From Argentina anserina (taxonomy: Eukaryota > Streptophyta > Magnoliopsida > Rosales > Rosaceae): DNA of 64,000 nt. Below are positions 1-9,668 of the stretch, piece by piece. The stretch lies in assembly GCF_933775445.1 (NCBI RefSeq), contig NC_065877.1, positions 1,674,001 to 1,738,000 on the forward strand. Reading direction: 5' to 3'. Below the pieces are notes generated by a model, which was not told the origin of the DNA, did not search any database, and saw only the letters and a program-made list of their open reading frames with translations. Made by a program: the position numbers and the translations under genes. The number at the start of each line of letters is the position of its first letter. The first letter of the stretch is position 1.

Positions 1-1233
1 ATAACAAATGCATATCACTATGGATGATACTGATATAATTGTGCAGGACAAGGCTTCAAGGGCTCTGTTATACAAAGGAAAGAGTAATGGGGAAGGTTTC
101 TTCTTGTTCAAATCTCCAAAATCTACTCCATATATTACTGCTTTTGTAGGAACAGTAAAGTCAATTCTCTGGCATCATAGACTTGGACATCCCACTGATG
201 ATGTTGTATCAAAGATGTTGTTTGTGTCTAGTGTTAAGACTAGTTCAACTAATGACAAGAGTCATGTTTGTATCCCTTGCCTTATTAGCAAAATGCATAG
301 GTTGCCATTCTCTGAGTAGGTATCCAAATCTCCTATTCCATTTCAGAAAATTCATTCTGATGTATGGGGACCAACTTCTTGCTTGTCAATAGAAAGATAC
401 AAGTACTATAACACCTTTATTAATAATTTTACTAGATTTCTGTGGTTATATCCACTTATCAATAAATCTGATGCTTTCTCCACATTTGTCATATTTTATC
501 AGTTTGTTGTTACACAATTTCATGGTGTTGTTCAATCTTTACAAACTGATGGGGGTGGTGAATATAATAGCAAAGCTTTTAAGCAATTTCTCCATAGTAA
601 GGGATATTACATTTGATTACATGTCCTTATACACCTCAGCAGAATGAGATAGCAGAAAGGAAAAATAGACATGTTGTTGAGACTCCTATTACTCTTATGA
701 GTGCTTCTCATATTCCGAAACAGTTTTGGTTTCATGCAGTAGCACATGCTACTTTCTTGATAAATAGAATGCATTGTAGGACCTTAGATATGACTTCTCC
801 ATATATCAAACGTTTTGGTCTTCCTCCTATTATTCATGATCTTAGAATTTTTGGGTCAGCTTGCTATCCTTATCTTAGACCATATTCTAAAGACAATCTT
901 GACCCTAGAACATTGCAATGTGTATTTTTGGGATATGCCTTAGGTTTCAAAGGGGTTTTCTATTACTGTATTTCCAAAAATAAACTTTTTATATGCAAAC
1001 ATGTTGTTCATGATGAATATACTTTTCATTTTCTTCCTCCTTCTATTCCTACTTTTGCCATACCTAGTTCAGTTTTCTCAAGCTCTTCCTCTCCCATTAC
1101 TCATTTAGAGCCCCAACATGTCTTTTATGCTAAAGCTTTGCCTAGAGGACATATTGTTGAGGTGGGGAATGATAGTGAAGCAGCTGGTGATGGTAATGGA
1201 GCTAATGGTACTAAAGTTGATGAAGGTGTTTAG
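1..1233 (+). pseudogene. copia GAG-pre-integrase and integrase region, broken
   Basis: A GAG-pre-integrase zinc-binding pattern is seen at about 170-320 (LWHHRLGHP, then CIPC). The integrase core follows, with the catalytic acidic residues in HSDVWGP, QTDGGGE and NEIAERKNRH. Stops at about 317 and 614 and a frame change near 613 break the chain. A downstream variable, Ser/Asn/Gly-rich linker runs to about 1500. The enzyme would have inserted element cDNA into the host genome; this copy cannot make it. Confidence 0.88.
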
Positions 1234-1624
1234 ATCGTGGAAAATGTTGTTGGGAATGATCATGATAGTGATAATGGTGAAAATGACAATAATGCAGGTA
1301 CTACTAGTGATGATGGAGTTGATACTAGTAATGGCAATGGTTCTCTTGGTTCAAGTTCGGATGATGGCTCTCTTAGTTCAAATGGTATTATTGTTGGACA
1401 TAATGATAATGGAGATGTTGTTCTTTCTCATGAGATTCAATTTGTGAATGATTCAAATTTAGCTTATAATAATCATTCTATGATTACTAGAACTAAAATG
1501 GTATTTTTAAACATAAGATTTTTGATGAATTTTGTGCTTATTCTTGTGTTCTACAACATCAATAGTTGCAAGACTATGCATATTTTAGTGGACTATTTGC
1601 GGTCATTGATATTCATGATTATGT

Positions 1625-2645
1625 AGAACCTAAGCACTACAAGGCTACTGCTGGTGTACCAGAATGGGACAAAGCTATGGATGAAGAGATAGATGCCTTG
1701 AATAAGCAAGGGACTTGGATTTTGGTTCCACTGCGTACAAGAAAGAATGTTGTGGGTAGGAAGTTGATGTATAAGATCAAGAAGAATCCTAATGGTACTA
1801 TTTCAAGGTATAAAGCTAGGTTAGTAGCTCAGGGATATAGTCACGAGAATGGACTGTACTATGATGAGACTTTAGTCTAGTAGTAAGACACAACACAGTG
1901 AGAATGATTTTGGCACTTGCAGTTATGTACAGATGAGATCTTAGACAACTAGATGTTAAAAATGTATTTTTGCATGGTGACTTGAAAGAAAAAGTGTGTA
2001 TGCAACAACCTCATGGTTATGTTAATTCTGAGTATCCAGATCATGTTTGTATACTCATGAAATCATTATATGGGTTGAAGCAAGCTCCAAGAGCATGAAA
2101 TGAGAAATTTACAAATTTCTTGCCAGATTTGGGTTTTATCTTTTCTCATTTAGATCCAAGTTTGTTTATTAAGCATACTAGTACTCGTATGGTGTGTTTG
2201 TTACTCTATGTTGATGATAGTAATTATTGGTTCTAACTCTGAGGAAATTTCTAATATCATACATGAATTAAGTAATGTTTTTGACATGAAAGATTTATGA
2301 AAGTTGTCATATTTTTTTTGGAACTGAAATTCAACACAAAAAGACAAGTATGTTTCTATCACAAGGCAAATATGTAAGAGATCTTCTAGTTAAGGCTGGT
2401 ATGGAATTATGTACTAAATGCAGTACTCCTTGTCTTCTTCACATGCAACTGTTAAAACATGAAGGTACTTCTATTTCCAATCCAACACAGTATAGGAGCA
2501 TTGTTGGTGCTTTGCAATATCTTATATTTACTAGACCATACATTGCTTTTTTTGTCAACACTGTGTGTCAACCATGGCTGAACCAACAAATGTTCATTAT
2601 AATGTTGTGAAAAGAATTGTGAGATACTTGCAAGGTACTCTTGAT
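1625..2645 (+). pseudogene. copia reverse transcriptase, broken
   Basis: Conserved copia reverse transcriptase blocks are visible in mixed frames: [45 protein letters not shown] and the catalytic YVDD near 2211. The normal Trp codon after QAPRA has become TGA. Further stops lie at about 1880 and 1935, with a frameshift after YVDD. The connection domain reaches RYLQGTLDKG at 2650, where the nested element interrupts it. Confidence 0.88.
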
Positions 2646-2650
2646 AAAGG

Positions 2651-4648
2651 TGTCACAACCCCGAAATTAAAGTGAATAAACTCAAAATTGAAGTCATGGA
2701 AAACTCTAAAACAATCTCAAATATATTGAAATCATCTTATAGTTACAGTGTATCAAAACTGAGTTCAAAGTACGACTTAGTCGATTTGATTATTACAAAA
2801 CCAGTTTATAATTCAAGTATTATAACAAATGGAAATGTAAAATCCTCTCAATCCTCACCACAAATAGAATAAATAAACTTTGACAATCTTCAGAGAAAGC
2901 CCTCTAATTCTGTTAATCTACACATGCAGAACTATCCCCTACACCATCGAATATGTGCACCAGGATTGTAAACACAAACCCGGTAAGCTTTGCAGCTCGT
3001 ATGAGTAAACCAATAGTATAACACACATCGCATACTAAAGAAAATAAATGCACTCGTAAAACATTGGACGACCCATCTGGTTGTCCAATAACATCTGAAA
3101 ATATAGGTATTCATGACATATTGGGCAACTCATCTGTTTACCCAATGACATTTAAAATACGGGTACTCATGAGACCCAAGCATTTCTCTGTTACCCCTCA
3201 TGCAGTACGCCAACAGATAATGGGAAACTCATCTGTTACCCAATATCACACAAAAATATGGGTACTCATGAGACCCAGACAACCCATATGTTACCCCTCA
3301 TGCAGTACATCGAAAAACAGACTAGAGCTCTAACTGAATCGTAACAGACACCCGGCCAAAGCTCGGTTCCGACCACTGGCAACAACGTCCGAAGACCAGA
3401 AAAAACGTTTTAACAAGACTCAATGTTAAAACTGCGTACAATATAACAATTAACATATGTTTATTGTACTACAACCAAGCGACTCTTGCTCGATAATATA
3501 AATATAGTTGCCACAGTTCAAACTCTTTTGGAAATAAAAACGTAACAATATGTAATATAGCAACTCATATATATGTATCGTATTTACCATTTATACACAT
3601 ACAGAACCCACTATATTATATACATGTCATAGTTCAATCTTTTTAAGAAAACAAAGTATGAGTCACCGTCAGGGGTAGACTCGTCATAGTGAGATTTACT
3701 CACCTTATTCCCTTAGTGTAATTTCCACGACACCGAGAGCAATTTCCTCACTTGTTTTATCGGTCACCTAATAGCATAAAAAAAACGTTTTATCGAACAT
3801 CATCAAATCACAATACATTCAATACCAAAAATGTAGATCACATGGAGAGAGACATTTTAGTACCTAAATCGGAACCTAGAACCGCCAGGAAGTCGTCGGA
3901 GAAGCTCCAGATGCCGACTGTGGTCAAATTTGAGGAAGACGTGGTGGTAGCGCAATTCCAGCCCCAAATTGCTTGCAGGTGGAACCAGAGGTGAGGATCG
4001 GCGAAGGTAAGCTGGCCACGTGCTCTGGTGTCGCCAGAGATGGAGCTTGGACGGCGGCGGAAATCTGTAGAATCTTTGAATCGCCGATCGAGCATCAAGG
4101 CGGCGAGAGGCGGCGTGTCACGTCCAAGGGTTGGAGCTGCAGTCCGTGCGGTGGCTTTGGGACCGGCGGTGAGGGCCACGGTGGCCGAAGGTGAGAGATC
4201 GGCGGAGGTGATTATTGAGAGGGAGGGTCGGGGAGGGAGAGAGAGACTGCCGGGGGGGGGAGAGAGAGAGAGAGAGAGGCTGTTTCTTTTTTTGGAAATT
4301 AGGGTTTCCCAAAAACATCCTTTTATACATTTTCCAAATTCAGAAACCAACTTTCGTCAATAATAATTTTCATATACGACGTCCGATTAAGGTGCGTGAC
4401 GTGTCCACGAACTCGTATCGACGAGCTCTACAACTTCAGTGAAAGAAGTTTTTAGAGACGAGCAATGAAATAAAATTCGACTCTCAAGTCACAAAAAACG
4501 TAACGTTTTTCAATTTAAATTTCTGAAGTCGGTTTTGTTTCGTTTGACATCGACGAGAAACAAAAAAAATTGCGATTTTATTCAATTTCCAAGTTTAATC
4601 ACTTACAAGAATTTATACAAAGTCAACCAAAAAATTCAGGGTATTACA
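2651..4648 (+). mobile_element. Solo LTR (family member A) nested in the copia element
   Basis: The element begins TGTCACAACCCC and ends GGGTATTACA, giving TG...CA ends, and is flanked by the 5-bp direct repeat AAAGG (2646-2650 and 4649-4653). No coding domain, primer-binding site or second LTR is visible, so a solo LTR left by recombination is the simplest reading. It shares blocks with the elements at 38504 and 46183: the CCCTACACCATCGAA block, the CCCGGTAAGC block, repeated CATCTG-GTTACCC motifs, a GC-rich AG-repeat segment near the 3' side, and a TTTTATAC box near 4321. At 1998 bp it is shorter and more diverged than the other two. Confidence 0.85.
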
Positions 4649-4653
4649 AAAGG

Positions 4654-5170
4654 ATTGTTCTATAAGTTTGGTAACAACTGTGCATCATATATTCTGCTTA
4701 TTGTGATGCTGACTGGGCTGGATATGTTAATCACAAAAGGTCTACTATTGGTTTCATAGTTTATCTTGACAATTGTCCAGTTTCATGGAAATCTAAGAAA
4801 CAAGGATATGTTTATAAGAGTTCCACAAAAGCAAAATATAGATCATTGGCTAATACTGCTGCTGAAATATCTTAGATAAGACATATTTTATGTGACCTGG
4901 AAATCAAGATTCCTGCTCCTCCTTTGCTTAAATGTGACAATCTCTCTGCTCTTGCTTTCTGCTCAAATCCAGTCTTTCATTCTATAATAAAACACCTAGA
5001 TAATGATTTCCATTTGTGAGAGAAAGAGTCCAAAAACAAGACTTGTTGCTGCAATATGTTCCAACTGACAAACAAACAGCATATATCTTCACTAAAGGTC
5101 TGCATAGCCTGCTATTCAATCAACACTGCTCCAATCTCAGTGTCTTATCCCACACTGACATTGAGGGAAG
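4654..5170 (+). pseudogene. copia RNase H and 3' end of the polyprotein, broken
   Basis: This continues the copia reading from 2650 after the nested insertion. The RNase H start (DADWAG, then STIGF and VSWKSKKQ) is clear, followed by the usual HLDNDFH and FTKGL blocks in shifted frames. A stop interrupts the segment after AAEIS. The region ends at a purine-rich tract just before the presumed 3' LTR. Confidence 0.85.
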
Positions 5171-5171
5171 C

Positions 5172-5310
5172 TGTTAGAAGAAGAGAATGCTGATGTGATG
5201 ACGTGTTCAGAAGAAGTGATATGCATTTTAGCTGTCATCAGATATTTTTCATAGAAATAGATATTTTCATGTCATGCTTTCTGTGTGTTTTTCTCATATT
5301 TTTCAGCCAT
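5172..5310 (+). repeat. Putative 3' LTR remnant of the copia element
   Basis: The segment begins TGTTAGAAGAAG directly after the purine tract, as expected for an LTR start. No convincing CA end or target duplication was found, so the LTR may be truncated or diverged. The end coordinate is approximate. Confidence 0.45.
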
Positions 5311-5676
5311 TGCAAGTTAGTCATGAGCACTACGTTATTAGTAATGACCATTTCGACCTGTACATTACGTCTATAAATCGAAACAAAATACTATATCTCT
5401 ACCTTCCTAACATACAATGTTGTCCAAAAAATAGGCTTCAAATTTGGAACGTCAAATTTATTCACATAATGATGTATTAGGATCATTTATTCTTATACAC
5501 AAGGAAACTACATTTGTACATATTTAGTTCTCCCTCTTTTAGATCGGAAAACATCGCTACAAATGAAAATGAAAATGAAAATGAAAATACAATACAATAC
5601 AACGCCAAAATTTTAATTTTGTTCAATCTTTTCACGTCCAAGTACTCCAAATACATACAAGTACCAAGGTATGCAA
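5311..5676. other. Spacer with an ATGAAA-type microsatellite
   Basis: AT-rich spacer between the copia remnant and the LEA gene stop codon. It contains a short GAAAAT repeat at about 5562-5588, followed by ATACA repeats. It probably includes the LEA 3' UTR. No gene is seen. Confidence 0.6.
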
Positions 5677-6966
5677 CTATTTTGTTCCTTCGTTGCAATT
5701 ACCCTGGTTGAGCCTAGCAGCAGCTGCCACCGAAGCTGCCACACCGGTGGGATGGGTGGTCAAATATGGATCATTTCGCATTTCTGCACCAGTAACGCCC
5801 TCAGCATCTCGCCTAGTCGCTGGTTTGTCAGCCGGTAATTTTGAAGTTGCATCCTACACAATATTTTACACATATTTTCAATAAAGGTATGAACTAGGGT
5901 ATGATAAGTAGACAATCAGATATGGACCAAAACCATAGAGAACAAATATTGCTAGCTTATACCGCAAGGATATCAGCGAGTTTGGTCTTGTCCTCGTCAC
6001 GCGTAGCCCTAGCATTGAGAGTTGCCGCCGATTGAGCTGCGGCAGCGACACCACCAGGTACAATGTTGGTTCGGCCAGTGGCTCTAACCTCAGCTGCTTG
6101 AATTGCGGCAGCATCACTCCACTCTACCGGCTTCTGTCCAGCCGTCAGGGCAGTCGCCTCCAAGGCTTCGCCTATGGTGATTTGACTACCAGTACCGGCG
6201 CCAACAGGTTGACCAGTAGTTGTTGCTGACAAAGGACCTCTCTGGCTGTTTTTCCCAATAACCTACCCTTCACAAATAACAGATACATTACACATACTTT
6301 CATACGGTTACATGTACAACTCAAAAAACTAGAACACCTCTTTCAAGTTCAATACAAATTAATTTAGCATCGAAATGTTTCTACATTATTTCTTTGAGTT
6401 TTATATCTGTTTTTTTATAGTTTATTTTTATGTAACTATATGATGAGTCTGATTGATAGAATATTTATTCATACTCAAATAATCTTGTCATCGATGATCT
6501 AGCTAATGTGTTGAATATCTGATATGCATGCTTTTAGTGTCGTTTTATAGTGTGTTTTGGAATGGAAGTTTATACCTTAGCTAAACCACTGATTTTCCTT
6601 TCCTTTTCATCTACATGCCTTGAGTTTTGACTCGTAACCTAAAACCAAACAACAAAGGGCAAACAAAAGAACAATCCATATGAAGAGAATAATCAGTCAA
6701 AAAAAAATTTGGGCAATGCATAGAGAACACAATGGATGTTGGACCTGTCCCCCGATTGGTTCGAAAATGACTCGTTGTTCGGAACGTTCAGTCTCCCTAT
6801 TGCTGAAACTAAATTCATCTGCATTGATAAGCTTCAGACCAACGGGACTCTGCACGGCGGAGTCAGCGGCCTTCTCGGCAGCAAGCTCAAGATAAGCGTC
6901 GACGCCGTATTGGCTTTCCCTCTGCTGCTCATCCTCCTGGGGCCTCCTCGGCTGTTCTTGGCTCAT
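5677..6966 (-). CDS. Late embryogenesis abundant protein, SMP (seed maturation protein / D-34) family
   Basis: Four exons are proposed, all with phase-0 junctions: 6966-6745, 6638-6576, 6262-5963 and 5853-5677, giving 253 residues. The N terminus MSQEQPRRPQ is the classic start of the D-34 LEA family. SMP-type repeats follow: a GEALEATAL block, AAAIQAAEVRATGR and GGVAAAAQSAATLNA in exon 3, and HPTGVAASVAAAARLN at the C terminus. The family is made of hydrophilic, Ala-rich proteins of about 250 residues that accumulate in maturing seeds and are thought to protect cell components during drying. The exon 1 segment after residue 35 is less canonical than usual. The exon 1 donor (CAG/GTCCAA) is weak but keeps phase. 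The upstream motifs agree with seed and ABA control. Confidence 0.87.
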
Positions 6967-7022
6967 TTTGTTCGATCAAGAGAAATTCGTCAAATGTTCG
7001 ATTACAAGAGCAGAATGAGGCT

Positions 7023-7182
7023 CTAATATACGTTGCATGGGGCAACACGTGGTGGAGCTTGGTTGATTTAGGGTGAAGAGTGATGTAGACTGATCGGCGA
7101 ATTCTCAGGTGAACTTTTGGTTTAATTTTCAAAGAATGGTCTACGTTCGCAGTATTATATGGTCCAAGTGATGACACGTGTC
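7023..7182 (-). promoter_or_regulatory. LEA gene promoter: TATA, RY motif and two ABRE/G-boxes
   Basis: Reading the minus strand toward the LEA start codon: a 10-bp palindrome GACACGTGTC (7173-7182, G-box/ABRE core), a second CACGTG (7046-7051), an RY/Sph core CATGCA (plus-strand TGCATG at 7034-7039), and a TATA-like TATATTA (about 7024-7030), some 60 bp before the ATG. ABRE plus RY is the known combination bound by bZIP (ABI5-type) and B3 (ABI3/FUS3-type) factors in seed genes. Function here is inferred from the motifs. Confidence 0.6.
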
Positions 7183-7934
7183 TCCGGAGACCAAATTTTT
7201 GACCCGGTCGCCGCTCAACGGGGTGGTTAGGCTCAACCTGAGCCGTAATTGATTTGATTACAAAAGGATTGATTGAGGATTAGAGGAGTAATTAATTGGA
7301 ATATAATTTGATTTTTTTTGTTTTTTGAGTAATTGGACTATATACAGTTTTGAACCTCATGAAATAATCATATAGTTTGCATCATAACTTTGGTATGATA
7401 CAGCATATCAATTAGTCAAGGAGCCAGATTAATAAATGGAATATACATATGCGAGCTTACTTGTATATATATCTACGTTGCCTGATTATGTAACAACATG
7501 CCTGGTTGCAGTGGAATATTTACACCGCAGGTTGTTTTGGATGAAAGCATTTGGCAAGGGAATGTTAGTTGGAAACTTTCCATGTACGTACGTACGTACG
7601 TCATCTAGTGATATTCTTATAGATAATTGTTGTTATCAGACTATAAAGTACAGAGATTGGCAACGTGCACCGTACTGTAATATATAGCCCTAGCTCAATA
7701 GTTCTCTCTCAGAAGGGTGAGAAGCTTGAGCAACAAGATACATAAGTAGATTAAAGGAATTAAGTTCACTCTTTGTCTCCCTTGCGTGAGGGCAGCCCTA
7801 CTGATGTATTCAGAATTTCAGAGGACTTCAGACTGAAACAAAGAGATCTTTGAATACTAGCCCCCTCAGTCACATGGCTTCATTAATGAAAATCAGTGAC
7901 AAATCGAGTAATCAAAGAGGAAAGAATCGCTCAG
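7183..7934. other. Intergenic spacer, no gene seen
   Basis: AT-rich sequence with no supported coding region. It includes a short GTAC-type run (CGTACGTACGTACG near 7587). The small open frames here have no recognisable similarity. Confidence 0.6.
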
Positions 7935-8332
7935 GGCAAAGAAACATGAGCATGGAGATGTGATTGTTGATGCCGTGGATGCAGCAGATGAGTTTAGTGT
8001 TGATTTGTCAAAGTGGGACTGTGGAAGAAAGTGGAGTCTTTGCCTAACTGTGCTTTGTTTTTTGGGGGTAGCGTAATTTTATGTATTCAAACTAGATACT
8101 GCCACGCTACACAGTCAATATCGTTGTCCACTAAAAATGTTTCAGGGTGCGAAGAAAACTCAATTTACTTCACAGATGATCGTTGGGATGAGATAGAACT
8201 GCTTGGCGATATTGATTGTTATGGTGGCCATGACATGGGAGTGTACAACTTGGAACACAAAGTTGTGAAGCAAGTTTGTTCTTTTGATAAGGAGAGAATT
8301 GATCCACCACAAAAGGATATTGTTCCTAGCTA
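7935..8332 (+). pseudogene. C-terminal remnant of an F-box/DUF295 (SKIP23-like) gene
   Basis: The readable part (from about 8013) matches the end of plant DUF295 proteins: WKKVESL, ALFFGG, then GCEENSIYFTDDRWDEI, GGHDMGVYNLE and a final RIDPPQ block before the stop at 8330-8332. A frameshift near 8010 separates it from an upstream VDLSKWD-like stretch. No F-box or N-terminal half is found, so this is a truncated relic. Intact family members are F-box adaptor proteins of SCF ubiquitin ligases or stand-alone DUF295 proteins. Confidence 0.7.
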
Positions 8333-8587
8333 GCTAGCTGATATGCAAAGTCTATATGACGTTAATTTACACTATGCATTCCTGCATGGATCCTGTATCT
8401 ATATGCATGTGTACATTGACCTAGTGTAAGCGTTTCTTTTCTAGGCCAGGGTCTCTTTTCTATAGATGAAAAAAAAAAACTAGAGAAAAAAATTATTGAA
8501 CTCATTAAGACTATCACCCTTGTTGTTTCAATTAATATTTATAATTAACTCAGTTTGTGTTTTCATTAGGGTTAAACATACTATCAG

Positions 8588-9139
8588 CACTGTTCTAAAA
8601 AGCGGCTGTCTAGGCGCTAGGAGGTGGATCACCGCCATGTTTTTTGCATATTCGGCCATCCGTGGCGTTCGGGGATATGGCGGCCGCTTAGGCAGTCCTA
8701 AGCGGTCCACGGCATTCATCGGCGGTCCGTGACGGTTAAAATCGGTGGATTTTTAGAAATAAAAAAAAATAAAGCACAGTGAAAGTAAAAGAACTTCATG
8801 ATGAATATTTTATTTTGAAGATGAGGAAAGAAAAATGGATATGGCGATACCAAATAAGTTAGTGAAGGATTTAGAGAAGAATAATTTGAGATTTAGTCTT
8901 GAATTTATTTTACAATTTACCTTTTATTTTAATATTTTTGTATGGACTTTAAACTTAAGTAATTTTGAGTTTAGAATATTTTAAAAATTAATATTGAGCA
9001 TTATTACATATTTTAATCATATAAATAGTTTAAATACATATATAAATATAATAAATATTTAATAATTTGAATCTGACTAAGAGGCCACCTAGTCGTATAG
9101 ACGCTACGAGTCATCCGCCTGACGTTTTTACTATCAGTG
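8588..9139. mobile_element. Possible non-autonomous TIR element (hAT-like MITE)
   Basis: The left end CACTGTTCTAAAAA, followed by a GC-rich block with CTAGGCGCTAGGAGGTGG, is matched in reverse at the right end by CCACCTAGTCG...GCCTGACGTTTTTACTATCAGTG. The interior is AT-rich without coding potential, and a GC-rich near-palindromic patch lies at 8600-8730. The 8-bp flanks (ACTATCAG and ACACAACG) are not a convincing target duplication, so the boundaries are tentative. Confidence 0.4.
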
Positions 9140-9605
9140 ACACAACGGTTAACAACGAATATTATTTTTTTGACCCCACTCGTAAAACAATATCGACCGT
9201 CGGATGTGAGATGTATAGCATACATTGATGTATACTAGAATTTTCACACAATAGTGATAGTTAAACTAATTAATGTAATCGTTCTTATTATATTTGAATG
9301 TGATCTATTAACCTACCTCGTAATTCACATGTGTTAAACTCATAAGAATATTATATATGTCTAGGCAGCCTAGCTAATTGATGGTTGTGTTTGACGAACT
9401 AGATGTGATCACAAGCTTGCTAATTACCAAAACTATAGGCAAGTGTAATTATGTAACAAACCTTGCAGAGAAAATAATGAGCGCAATTTCAGTCGGGACT
9501 CGGGACCGGAGTTTCATGCTTCTTGAGCTTCACTCGATACAACTCCTGAATGCCCCCGGCTCTTTTGTCTCCAATCCCTACCAGACTCTATGCTTAACTC
9601 CTCAC
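9140..9605. other. Spacer upstream of the glyoxal oxidase gene
   Basis: AT-rich sequence, no gene seen. It leads into the presumed promoter of the downstream gene. Confidence 0.5.
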
Positions 9606-9618
9606 CCAAATATATATG
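9606..9618 (+). promoter_or_regulatory. TATA-like box of the glyoxal oxidase gene
   Basis: CCAAATATATATG lies about 55 bp before the ATG at 9669, a spacing that would give a short 5' UTR. The assignment rests on motif and position only. Confidence 0.4.
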
Positions 9619-9668
9619 TACCATCCATCACCTCCAACTAAACTCATCCAAAGTTAATACCAACAACA

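Larger units (their letters stand above)
1..5310 (+). mobile_element. Decayed Ty1/copia retrotransposon, interrupted by a nested solo LTR
   Basis: Reading along the plus strand, the domains appear in copia order: GAG-pre-integrase, integrase, reverse transcriptase, RNase H. Integrase before reverse transcriptase separates copia from gypsy. The 5' LTR and gag lie outside the window. In-frame stops and frameshifts occur throughout, so the copy is dead. The reverse transcriptase/RNase H part is split at 2650/4649 by a later insertion (2651-4648); joining the flanks restores a continuous copia reading. After RNase H there is a purine-rich tract (GAGGGAAGC, about 5163-5171) followed by TGTTAG, which looks like the polypurine tract and the start of the 3' LTR. 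The exact 3' end is not clear. Confidence 0.9.

Noticed and set aside
3838..4350. 170-codon minus-strand frame with a Ser/Pro/Leu-rich run
   Set aside because: It lies across the AG-repeat and GC-rich part of solo LTR A; the low-complexity residues come from the CT repeat.
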